In this document: in pieces, positions 46,201 through 58,000 of the stretch
Layout of the letters: each line of letters begins with the position of its first letter
Numbering within the stretch: position 1 is the first letter of the stretch
Assembly (NCBI GenBank): GCA_034440575.1
Contig: JAOTOL010001000.1
Coordinates: 62,001 to 126,000 of the forward strand
From: Imbricaverruca yamaguchii
Taxonomy: Eukaryota; Arthropoda; Thecostraca; Neoverrucidae
Reading direction: 5' to 3'
Length of the DNA stretch: 64,000 bases
Program-made: the position numbers and the translations under genes
Notes under the pieces: model-generated
Database searches by the model: none
Told to the model about the DNA's origin: nothing
What the model saw: only the letters and a program-made list of their open reading frames with translations

Positions 46201-46809
46201 TTGCATGCCAACAAACTGAGATAGGTATACCATTGCATGTTCTCTGAATTTACCAACCAACTAGGTAATTTTGGTTAATTTGAAGTTTAAGGTAATTTGT
46301 GATTTCTTGGAAATTGTTTGTCTAATATAATGTTTATGAAAGTGTTGAATATGATATGACATTATCTCCCTGCAAATGTATACTTTTTCAGTTGGGAAGA
46401 TAAATACCACCCAAAAGGTGGCTTACAGTTGGGCAACAGTGTAAAAGATAGCATTCAAAATAATAAAAAATGATGGAACATAACCTAACCTAGCCTTCCA
46501 TGCAAGATAGCAAATTAATTAACTTTGTTGAAAGTTTATGTTTTTCCTTTAAAAATGTCCAATAAGAATGTAACCTAACCTGAGCTAAGCTAGCCTGAAC
46601 CACTTCTTGACCATTTCTGAAGAAGAAAGTGTCATAAAAAACAAATCCTAACTTTGTTGTATTGTATTTACTCTGACAAATCCTAAACACCTTGTATTCT
46701 TTATGAGGGTAAAGTGTACAAAACTCATATAATGGGTACCTTACACTGTGGTATGTTGAATATGCAGTGCACTAACCCACACTCTTCAATATATATATAT
46801 TCAAATGCA
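43282..46809. other. No recognisable gene in 3.5 kb
   Basis: Mostly AT-rich. 45880-46690 carries scattered CCTAACC / CCTAGCC words (ATAACCTAACCTAGCC at about 46481), akin to the TTAGG-rich segments at 32.3 and 34.4 kb on the opposite strand. No domain or supported exon. Confidence 0.5.
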
Positions 46810-47623
46810 GTCTTCAACCACCCCCTCAGATTTTTCACAGATAGCAGACAAATGGCACATGGCAGCATGCCCAAGTTTGGCAATCCTTGTCCCACCTCAA
46901 TTTGACATGCTGATTCAAAAGTTTTAGGTCAGTTTATCTAGGGTCAATGAGTTAGTCAAGGTTAAGCCAGATCATCTCCAAAAAAGTTCAACCAGTTGTC
47001 ACTCTTTAACTGATACAGATATTTTAATGAAACTTTCAGCATTTGCTTATCTTTGTCGATGCAACAAAACGTATGAGTGGATTTTTTCTCTCCATTTTTG
47101 ACTACATATAAATTTTGGGTATTTGCCAAATTGTTGTTCAAATACAGGATTATAGCTAAAGTGAGCATTTTTATTAGGGAAAGTTGACTTCCAACACCGT
47201 TTCTCGGTCTGCTCTACCCATTGCAAAATTACAGAAAACTTGAAAACTCAAAATTTTGAAATTTCAAAAAATATATTTTATTTTTTATTTATGGGGGGCC
47301 AAAAAATTATAGCCCTGGTCGATTTCGCTGTCCTTTTCTCATTCCAAATAAATTTTCTTTTTTATATATCCCAAATGAACTCCCCAGAGTCAAAGACATA
47401 TGGTAAGTTGTGAAAAGTCATATGAAAATCTAGCCCCATGGTGACGTCACTTTTGGGGTGAAATTGTTTTGGAGAATGGATCCGGACCCTACTCATCGAG
47501 CACTTTCTGATGACACCTCTTTCGTTTTCGTGCAATCTTTAGTTTGGATTTTAGAGGGGTCTTCACCCACCCTGCCCCCGAGACAGGGTGGGAGGATTTG
47601 ACCAGAAAGATGGCATGGGTTAA
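46810..47623 (+). mobile_element. TTAA-type non-autonomous element, copy 2
   Basis: Collinear with 4770-5563: CTTCAACCACCCCCTCAG, the GGTCAATGAGTTAGTCAAGG segment and the TTTCATTAAAATATC region match in order. The right terminus is complete: GGTGGGAGGATTTGACCAG, then AAAGATGGCATGGG and TTAA (47620-47623). The left terminus is missing, replaced by a short TA run. Confidence 0.65.
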
Positions 47624-47749
47624 TATAATTTCAAGTTCAACATTATGAAGTAAAATTATGACATCTTGACCTAATTGTTTGGGTATTTAGGGGGAACATA
47701 TAGGCCTAATAGACTTAATGTTGCATTAAATAGCTTCACTTAAAGACAT

Positions 47750-48110
47750 AAGGACATAAAAGATTAGTGCAACAATGAGCCACAAGGGCCCTTCTTGGTT
47801 GCACTCTGTACACTGAACCAGTTGCCCACCAAATCTGTCAATCAGCCCTCCCTGTAATACTGAAAAGCAAGCCCTCTATTCTTATAATGATTGTCTATGC
47901 TGTTTTTAAAGATGTTCAATATGCTGCTACTGACAATGTTTTCTGGCAGCTGGTTCTAGTGTTCTACTACCCTGTTGTTGAAGAAAGTCTGCCTTAACCT
48001 TGTTCTGCTGTGGTTAACTTTAATTTTGAATTTATGACCTCTAATTGCATCATTTCTGTTCAATTCAAACATTTCCCCAAGATATCCCCACTTGTCTCAA
48101 TATCATCCAT
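47750..48110 (-). pseudogene. LINE 3' end (CR1/L2-like), minus copy
   Basis: Reverse complement reads NDAIRGHKFKIKVNHSRTRL, then FFNNRVVEH, a stop, NQLPENIVSSSILNIFKNS, then the same terminal codons and 3' UTR as 42350-42690. It is better preserved than the plus copy. Inverted relative to it, 5 kb apart. Confidence 0.8.
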
Positions 48111-48450
48111 ATGAATATATTGGTATAATGTCAATGTGTCATCAATATCAATGTTTTAGTTGTGTAAAAATGACTTCAACATGCCATTGAATGCTCAAAA
48201 GATTATAATGTGCCTTAATTTCACTTTATTGGCTCTCTGCATCAGCACTCCAAGCAGGGAAAAAAACTATTTTAAATATTGATCAATATTATGCCATATG
48301 TTTTCCTTAAAGGCATACAATGACCAAATGTTCCTTTACACTTGTACATTTGGATGCATCCCTGCCTGAAAACCAAAAATACAATTAATTTATTGTGTCC
48401 ATTATCTGCCATTATTGGTGTTAATATGCACTGACACACAAACACCCATC

Positions 48451-48454
<4 letters not shown>
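48111..48454. other. No recognisable feature
   Basis: AT-rich, up to the microsatellite. Confidence 0.5.
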
Positions 48455-48523
<69 letters not shown>

Positions 48524-48547
48524 TATATACATACATATATATAGATA

Positions 48548-48602
<55 letters not shown>

Positions 48603-48620
48603 GCATATATATGTATATAT
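48455..48620. repeat. (TA)n microsatellite
   Basis: TA repeat with short ACA, ACG and GCA interruptions, ending about 330 bp upstream of the QTRT1 start codon. Confidence 0.97.
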
Positions 48621-48946
48621 ATGTCTGAAATGTCAGGCTATGCCTTGACCATAATTCTAGCCAAAAGTATAAAGTTATTTCAATGGATCTCAATTGGAGA
48701 GTTGAATTCAGCTTTAATTAGGAATTACATCATCAAAGTTTGCCATAATGGCTTATTTACCTTATTTCTGCATGGGACTTCACTGATGTGGGGAATGGGA
48801 ATTGCACAAGCAGTGAGATGCTTTTGCAGACTGCTACGATCAAGCCTTTATGATCACTCCTTATTTTTCTCTTGTTTTTCAGGTCACAGGTAACTGTGCA
48901 CTCTCCTTGTTTTCTGCAAGGTTGATCTTTTTGAATTGCAGACAGT
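48621..48946 (+). other. Upstream flank of QTRT1 with a probable acceptor in the 5' UTR
   Basis: No coding domain. TTTTTGAATTGCAG ends five bases before the ATG, so the 5' UTR is probably spliced and the true first (non-coding) exon and promoter lie further upstream. No TATA or initiator was identified. Confidence 0.5.
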
Positions 48947-49087
48947 ATGACTCAGCCTAGATTTGCCAAGCATGCCCTCAATTTTAAGATTGTCTCAGAA
49001 TGTTCTGTGAGCAAAGCGAGGGTCAGCTGCCTGGAGCTCCCACATCACACAGTGGACACTCCAGTCTTCATGCCTGTGGGAACTCAG
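48947..49087 (+). CDS. QTRT1: QTRT1 coding exon 1
   Basis: Codons 1-47, from the ATG to VFMPVGTQ, donor CAG|GTTAGT. This start is chosen because the acceptor lies only five bases upstream and the frame there has no earlier ATG. The N-terminus length fits the family. Phase-0 end. Confidence 0.93.
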
Positions 49088-52000
49088 GTTAGTATGCAGT
49101 ACCAACCAAGGTATCTACTAGGCAAGTAGCACCAACAATCTGTGCTGTAGAATTCAATGCATAAAAAGTGTACCATATATAGTGCAACATTCACAGCAAC
49201 ATTTGCGTAGCAAAGATCCTGCTCAAGGATAGTTACTTCAGTGCTAGCCCACATGCATAATGCCACATTTTCATGGATGTGGCCATGGCTATAAAATATA
49301 ACTTAAGGGAAAGAATTCACAGGACCCACCATTATAAAGCTGATGACTTCAAAGGCATATTACAGAATTGGCTTCTAGGCAAGTCTGCTCACTTCAATTA
49401 CTTCCATATTCAGTGTTGTGATTATTGAAGTAGCTCAACATAGCATTTCTGGTGAGTGGGAGCTCCTATCCTTGATATAAATATGTAAGTAATATGCATA
49501 GCTGTTATAGTCAGCGCACCCTTAAGCCCAAATAATCAATCAATATGCATAGCTGCAGATTGCAGTGATGTAGTTCTATATTGCATAAATGGCATTGTGC
49601 AACATTTCAAGGTGAATATTTGCAGTCAACACAAACCTGGTGTACACAGTAGTCATAAATGTAACAAATTGAGTCCTGTTATTTTGGTGTGAAATTGGTT
49701 GTCTTTCAGACACAATTCTTTTTTTCAGAGGCACAACACCATTAGAGCTAACCCATGTTGTTTCACCATGAGGCTGTGCAGCACACACAGCATCAGTTTG
49801 TACAGGCACTAAGTGCATGGGCTGTTGACATAGCAAAATGGCACATTGTTGACTCACTTTGCCAATGTCCATTGTAACTTTTAAGGAATGGCTATGATTT
49901 TGCCTGCAAGCTAGTTGGATATATGAGCAGAATAGTTTGTGTGTATGTTTTTGTTATTGTCTTGAAATGTATTTGTTGTGGAGTGGAGGTGGGAGTGGGT
50001 GATGTTAAGTAGGCCAGCTGATGTTAAAAATGGTTGCAAATGTATATTTATAATGTCTAGTGAGTGATTTGTATGGCCTTTGTTGATATGTCTAGAGTGG
50101 AAATGTTCAGAGTGATTTGTATGGCCTGACAGTTTTCTTTTTTTCCATGTTGTTCGTGAGCCAACTGAACAAACTTTCGGTATCGCAGCAGTGCGTAATT
50201 CGCGCCATTCCCGCACAAAAATCATGCTAAAACTTAAAAATGTGTTAAAATTACATGGAAGTAGGGCTGAATTGTCTCAGCAATTAAAAACACTGGAAGC
50301 TGGGATATTGAATGCAGCCTGGACATGCTACCATAATGACGAACATAAGCGTTAATGTATGTGACGTTGGCGATAATGAGGTCACTTTAAGCCGCCCATT
50401 GTGGACGTAGAATTACGATCACGCGATTTATGAATCTAATATGCCATACTAATATCTCATAATTCAAGTGAACATTAATAGATTGTATATTGTTTTTTCT
50501 AAATCTACTGGAAACGGTGCTTCAAGTCAACGATGCGAAATCCGTCCATTGAATTTGCTGAGCCAACATGGTTTGCAAACGAAAAAACCTGTTGCATTGA
50601 CTCCATATAATTTGTATCCTGTGCACTCACTATCAGGCCAGTGTGGACTATTCATCTGAAAACAGAACGACAGTGCTCTTGTGTGATGTCAGGGCACTTG
50701 TGTGATGGCAGTGCACGTGTGTGATGGCATGGCACCTGTGTGACGACAGGGCCGTCAGGCGATGGCAGGGCACTTGCGTGATGGCAGGGCATCTGTATGA
50801 TTGCAGGGCACTTTGAAGGGTCTGATTCCGGAGCAGCTGTCAGATCTGGACTGCCAAATTATGTTGGGAAACACATACCATCTGGGCACCAGACCAGTAA
50901 GTATAGTTTTTTCTTTTGTAGCCGGGTGCTTGGTGTGTGTGGACGTCGCGGAAGTGGATGACAAGGGGACGCATTCTCTAGACTTGGTGAAATTTAGCTT
51001 AACGCATATGACATGATAGAAAAGTCAACCTAAAACCTTCCATCCTCCAAGCGCCTCCCCCCCCCCCATATTCATTGGCGTCGTGAATGCTTATGCTGAC
51101 ATGAAAGTGTGTCAAATTGAATCTCGGTGTTGAATATGAGCTATCTTGTCTGTTGGGTGTCCATCGGGACACGGGCTAGATGGCGGAGGGGCATGATCGT
51201 TTTTGGGTTTGTTCTTGCCATGAAACGCTTATAGGCGTAATGTTAAGCTTCACGACGTTTACGAGGGCATGATTTTCCGTCAGCCCCTTGGCACCGCCTA
51301 TGTCGTTAAGCATAGACCAACGCTATTAATCTGAAGGCAAACAAAATGGACATTCTATTTTGAAATAAACAGAATGGTGATTAAATAGTTGAGGATGCTT
51401 ATCGTTTATATTTCGAATTGTCTTGTAGGGATATATGACTATACCTGTATCGGAGCCACTGAAATGCTGGATAGTTCCAACCTTTGGGGAACATAATTTA
51501 TCACTAAATCGATGGCGCTGACCGTGGCGGAATAGGCTCAAGTGTAGCATACCCCCTCCCGTATATGTGGATGCTTTCCCACCGCTGTGTGCTTACGTTT
51601 CTAACCATTCCATTTAATATGTATGCTTGTGCATATCTTCATTTATCTTTGTATTACTTGAACGAAATTAACTCCTTAAACCATCATTTCTCATCTTCAA
51701 AATAGTATGGCTATGCAAATAGTTAAGAGTATACATTTGAACAAATAGTATTCCTGAATAATCAATGCCATCCCTTCTTTCCTTTAAAGTGTCACCTCAA
51801 GTCCAGGACCCCCGGTTGAGGCACCACCTTTTCGTGGTGGGGGGATTGAGTGCCCCAATGATCCGACGACCATCTACCGGAGAGGGGTGAGACTAAGAGT
51901 GCCCCACTCGTCCTTCCATCCATACGCTCCCATTCCAATCCCAATCTCATCCCAACATCCATGTCCTTCATCTGGCCCTGCAACACCAACGATCCCTACT

Positions 52001-55000
52001 ATGAGCAGACAGGGCAATTTCCCCGGTCCTGCCCACCAGCTCAGTTTTATCGGGGTAGCCGCGCCCCCTCGGCCCGCCCCCGGGGTTGACGGAATCCTGG
52101 AGGTTGAGGTCCCCCGTTGCACGGTGCTAGTTGTGACAGGGGACCAACACACCTCTTTAGTCCCAATATCCCGGAGTGGCGGACGGGCCCGTGCGGCCTC
52201 ACGCGGGTCAAGTGGCAGGTCGTCTCGGGCTGGAGGCCTAGGTTTCCTAGTGCCTGCCGGTCCGGCCGGCCGGGGTCAAGGGGTGGGTGGCGCTGGATCC
52301 TGGTCGGGGTGGTGAGTATCTCTCTCCCGGCCGGGCGAAGGCGCCGCCTGCCCCGTATAGTTCCTCGGGCGCCTGGCGACCTCGTCCGCGGGACCCATGC
52401 GTCCCCCCAGTAGGGCCCCTAAGGGGTGGGGCGCCCGAGGAGCCGAAACAAAGCACACAACACATGGCAACCACTAACCAAAAACACTCCTGGTCCCTCT
52501 CGTAGGGGCCAGACAAGCAGTTCTGCTCCCCGTATTCTTATCTTTAGGGGTCAGACGAAGTGCCTCGCTTCGTTGTCGCCCTTCCAAAGGCGGGACGGGT
52601 GCGATCGACTCGGTAAGATCTTCCGCTGTGAAAAGTTGAGGGACGGTTCTTTGGAAGTAGAGCTCGCGTTGGTGGGAGAGGCGGAGACAGCACTACGAGT
52701 GTCCGACTTTATATATAGTGCTCGCAAGGGTGATAAGAGGGTCGATGAATCCATCTCAATTGTAGAGCCTCATAAAACAAAGAATTAATCTCGAGGCGTG
52801 ATCAATTGCTTCAATCTGCGAGATGTGCCCGAGGAGGAGATAGGCGATGGACTGTCCGAGTTTGGTGTGACTGGAGCTAGAAAAATGAAGGTGAGGAGAG
52901 GAGCGGAATTGAACTTAACGAACAATATCATCTTAACATTTAACACCACAGATCTCCCCCTGAAATCAGGATCGGCTACGTCCGAGTCAAGGTCCGATTA
53001 TCTCTTCCTAATCCGATGAGATGTTTTAAGTGTCAGAGATTTGGCCACACGAACCAATATTGTAGAAACCGTCCTGTATGTGGTAGATGTGCCTCCTACG
53101 GCCATACTAGTGAGTGCTGCACTTCGGAGACGACTTTCTGCACCAACTGTGGCAGGGAACAAGATCCCCACACTTCATACGACCGAACATGTTCCTGCTA
53201 CCTGAGAGAAAAGGAGATAATATCAATAAAGCGCACCCGAAGGTGACATTTGGAGAAGCCAGAGATATGTATGACCAAGCGCACCCGAAAATCTCATATA
53301 CAGCAAAAGTCGCAACTTCTAAGTCAGCCTCATAACACACCGACATGAGAGCGAGTGACCTCATGGACCAACTGAGCACTCTTCTCCGGAAATTTGGTCT
53401 GCCTGTCTCTTCGCCAACAAAGCGAATGGCACCATCTCGATCCCTGCAAGCCGGTGACGTGGAACCACTGTTTTCCAAAGCCTACGGGAACAGACAAGGA
53501 GCGCTCCCTGAGCAGGCTCCCCCAGACCCGGGAAATAAACAGGCACTACTGATTGCTGACTCACCCTCCACAGTGCCCCTGGGGCAGGAGGGGGGTGAGT
53601 AGCGTGAAGTGCAGAGGAAGAAGCGTCCCATAAAGTCACCGGTGACCACACCATCGCCTCCCACCAATACCACAGCGTCATACCCGACTTCAACATCCAA
53701 GCCGGCCACGCGCTCTCTCCCCCATCCATCTGGACACCCCTTGGCGGTTAAGCCAAGCGTCCCACGAGTTGCAGTGCGCCCTGGAGCCCCGGACTTGGGG
53801 GACCGTGGACGTACAGCCCGACGGCTATCGGTTTCCTCGAGCCCGAACCCGCGGGCCATCAATCTGCAGTGACACTTCCGCCTTCGGCGGGTACACCTTC
53901 GCCACGCAGGCGAGTCGAGGGCCCGACTGGGCCGTCTAGCTCGATGGGTCCGCCACCGCCGCCGCCTCGCTTGAACCCCCCACTGGTGACTGGGCCGAGC
54001 GGCATGGCGCGCGCTGAGAAGCGCGTGTTCCCCTGCACGGCGTCACCCCTGAGGGGGCTACACCACGATCACGCCCAAGGACATCCTCGCTCGGTGCATA
54101 TCAGGACACCCACTCAAAACAGTGTGCAGACGATAATCGCTGAATCTCATTTTAGACATCCTAGTCATGTCGCTCACTTTAGACATGTCGCTGGGTTTGT
54201 GATATGCACTAGTCATCTTGCTTAATTTTTCTTCCTCTTCAACGCACATGCTTTGCTGTATTAACTTACCCATATAATAGTCTTACAGTGGGACTGTAGG
54301 GGAATCAAATCCAGCCTCAGTGACCTCCAGCATCTTTTATGTTCCCGTACGCCATCGGTAGTATGTATCCAGGAAACAAAACTGGCTCCAGGTGCTCCGT
54401 TTCATCTAAAAAATTACACCGTTTTACGAAAAGATGTACTGTCTAGCACTGCGTCACATGGCGGTGTGTTCATTGCTGTGCACAACTCTGTCCCATTCAC
54501 ACATGTACCTCTCTCTTCAAATATTCAATGCATTGCTGCTCGTGTAGTAATAAATCACCGTACCGTTTCCATATGCAGCATATACCTACCACCGGGCACA
54601 CTGTTTCCACTTTCTGATCTTTCTGAAATTGTGGCTCAACTCACATCACCGGTGATTACTAAGATTACTAACCGTGGGTGTGCAATGGAACGTTTTATAA
54701 GCGATTTCTCTTTCTGCATTCTTAACACGGGAACACCAACACATATTGCACTACCGACTGGACAGACGTCCGTGCTGGACCTCACTCTCTGCAGTCCCGA
54801 AATTGCACCTGTCCTAAAATGGTCGGTTGATAGTGACTAATATAACAGCGACCACTTTCCTGTTTACTCCCATTTCATTAATCGAGTTACAGTTGGCCGA
54901 CGACCTTCAAAGTGGATATTTCACCGAGCCGACTGGGAGGCTTTCCAAGCTAAATTGAAAGCACCCTCCTCGACCACTCCGATGAATCCGTCCTCTCCGT

Positions 55001-58000
55001 AAAAACATTCACTTCGGCAACTGTGCAGAATGCCCAGCGCCACATCCCTCGATCATCGGGGACGTCAATTCGAGCACCAGTCCCATGGTGGTCCGATAAG
55101 TGTCTGGAGGCTAGGATAAGTATCGGTCCGATAAGTAGCTGTGCTAGGAAGAGGGCATTCCGTATATTTAATAATAATAGCTGCACGTAGAATTTAATAG
55201 CTTTTCGCAAAGCACGAGCGCTCGCACGACGTATTATTGCCGAAGCGAAACGAGACTCGTGGAAATCGTATGTAAGCACCTTAAATCGTTCTACTTCACT
55301 GTCTACGGTATGGTCCCGCATTAAGCTTTTCTCTGTGAAACACGCCCCAGTTCCTCTCCCTATCTTACACATTGCAGGACAGGACATCATCGACCCAGAA
55401 TAAGTGGCTGATAAGATAGGATGTGCCTTGTCCGCAACATCGGACAACACATATAACGAGCAATTTTTGAGACACAAGGATCGGTGCGAGGCACGTCCTC
55501 TTGATTTTTCCACTGCAGACGTCCTCCAGAACAGCATACCATTCTCCATTTCTGAATTTACTGCAGCGATCGGCACACTCAAGAGCGTGGCAGAAGGCCC
55601 CGACCCTCTGCGTAATGATATCATAAAACGTTTACCAGCTGCTGCTTTAGAAACACTTTTGGAAGCCCTAAATGTAATGTGGACATTGGGCACATTTCCA
55701 CCTTCATGGCGGGAGGAAATTATAGTGCCCATACGTAAACCAAGTAAATCTAGGACGGATCCATTACATTACCGTCCTATCTCACTGACCTGCTCCCTGT
55801 GTAGACTGTTTGAAAAAAAATGGTGAATGTCCGATTGATGTGGTTTTTAGAACGTAACAATCTCCTTACTGTGATACAGAGTGGGTTCCGTAAACACCGT
55901 AGCACACTTGACCACATTTTAACACGACTCGGTTGTGCGCTCTGTGTTTATGAAACGCCACCGTACAGCAGTAATATTTTTTGACATTGGCGGCGCACAT
56001 GATACGGCGCGGCGTCACGGTATCCTAATGAAGCTGCACAATATGGGAATCGAGAAGTCCCATGGATGTCTTCTTGTCCAATTTTCTGTCTTCCAGAACG
56101 TTTCGCGTCAGAATATGAAACTACCTATCTGGCACTTTTCCACAAGTTAACGGAGTTCCGCAGGGGAGCGTACTAAGCGTTGCATTGTTTGCTATTTCAA
56201 TTAATGACGTAGGTACATCGCTGCCAACTTCCGTAGGGTGAGCGCTCTTCGTGGATGATTTCGCCATATGGTCCTCTTCACGCTCTGTGCATACGGTTGA
56301 GAGACAACTCCAGATGGCTGTTCGGAAGGTGCAGGGTTGGTGCAACAAATCCGGTTTCATTATGTCTACATCGAAAACCACCGCTACCCACTTATGCCGC
56401 AAACGCTCTTGCACTGACCCCGTGATTATGTTCAATGAACGCCATATACCATTCAAGCCAGCTGCCAATTTTCTGGGTGTGTGGATGAATCGCCGACTGA
56501 CATACACCACCCATGTCAACGATCTTGCACAGCAATGTGCAAAGCGACTACAGGTAATGCACACAGTCTCTAGATGCTCGTTTGGAGCAGATATATCTAT
56601 CTTGCTTCTTATGTATCGATCGCTCGTGCGATCTAAGATTGGCTATGGATGTTTTATTTATGACGGAGCGTGTGCCACGACCAAGCGTCGCCTTGATGTG
56701 ATCCACAATGCAGCTTTTCGCATCGCTACTGGAGCCTTTCGCACTTCACCGACTCATAGTGTAATGGTGGAAGTAGACGAGCCACCTCTTGCGCTACGCC
56801 GTAAGCTATTGGGGGCGAGATACGCATGCAATGTTGCTCAAAACCGGAACCATCCAGTCCATCGGTGGATACTCTCAGGGACATCAAGTCACAGGGCTCA
56901 GCGCGGTTTACCGTTTTCCATTCGTATGTCCTCGATTCTTCAAGAATGCAATATCAGACCGCGTTCCATAGCACGAGTCATCACGCCGGGCATGCTATCC
57001 CAGTGAAAACTGACTTGATTTTGACCTGCTCAAAGAAAGGACAGGTAAACCCGGAGGAACTCCGCATGTTAACATTGGAAAAAATACATGAATGCCACGA
57101 CTTTTCGCGCATCTACAAAGATGGCTCAAAGTCGGCCTCTGGTGTTGGGTGTGCTTACGTCAACCGACAAGGTGTTCGACCTTTTTGTTTACCGACACAA
57201 ACATCGATTTTACTGCCGAACTTTATGCCATTTTGCAAGCTCTCTACTTTATACAGAAAGACCGGTCCACAAAACACGTGGTTTTCACACTCTTTGAGCA
57301 GTCTCCTGGCGCTGAACACCTTTATCCAGGACAACCGACTTCTCCGGAGGATTACCAAAGTCGTAAAATCCCTAGATGACGTCGGCAGAAATATCGTGTT
57401 CTGCTGGATTCCCAGCCATGTTGGCCTCGCGGGAAACGAAGCTGCCGACACTACCGCCAAACACGCCATTGGTAATGGCCGTGTGGTCCGTCTACGGCTC
57501 CCTCCAAGGGATCTTATACCCCACTATATTGTCAAGTATACGGTCAGAATGGCAACGAACCTGGAATTCCAAGTGTAGTAAGCTCAGGGTTTTAAAACCG
57601 ACACTAGGAAAGTGGCAGTCCCCTCACCGAACCAAACGCCGCGAAGAAGTATTACTCTGCCTACTGAGAATAGGCCATATCTTCACAACACATAGTTATA
57701 TGTTGACCGGTGATGACCGACCTCTTTGTCCGCGCTGCTTTTACCCGCTTACCGTGTACCATGTTTTAGTTGGCTGCACACTGCTGGATCCTCTGCTACG
57801 CCATATTTTAGGGCGGTTGAATACCGACTCTTCTTTATGTGTGCTTATAGGGAACGACTCTGGGGTCGTGGCGTCTGGGAGTATTTTCATGTTCATTCAA
57901 CAAGCTCGCCTTGACTTGATATACCCCCATCCGTGAAGATGGATAGCAAGATATGATAGCAGCACCGTAGATTGACTAAAATTCAGTTCTGGGCGCAAAA

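Larger units (their letters stand above)
51798..57950 (+). mobile_element. Degenerate I-clade-type LINE inside QTRT1 intron 2
   Basis: Same strand as the host gene. Order: a GC-rich 5' UTR-like segment beginning near CAAGTCCAGGACCCCCGG (with CACCACCTTTTCGTGGTGG, about 51822), ORF1 with CCHC zinc knuckles, and ORF2 with apurinic endonuclease, reverse transcriptase, RNase H and a C-terminal Cys-His motif. RNase H together with this ORF1 type is characteristic of the I group. Nearly full length but interrupted throughout. The 3' boundary is uncertain and no target duplication was established. Confidence 0.85.

Noticed and set aside
51887..52516. Proline/glycine-rich protein of up to 142 codons
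   Set aside because: GC-rich 5' UTR-like segment of the LINE, open in several frames on both strands, upstream of the zinc-knuckle ORF1.
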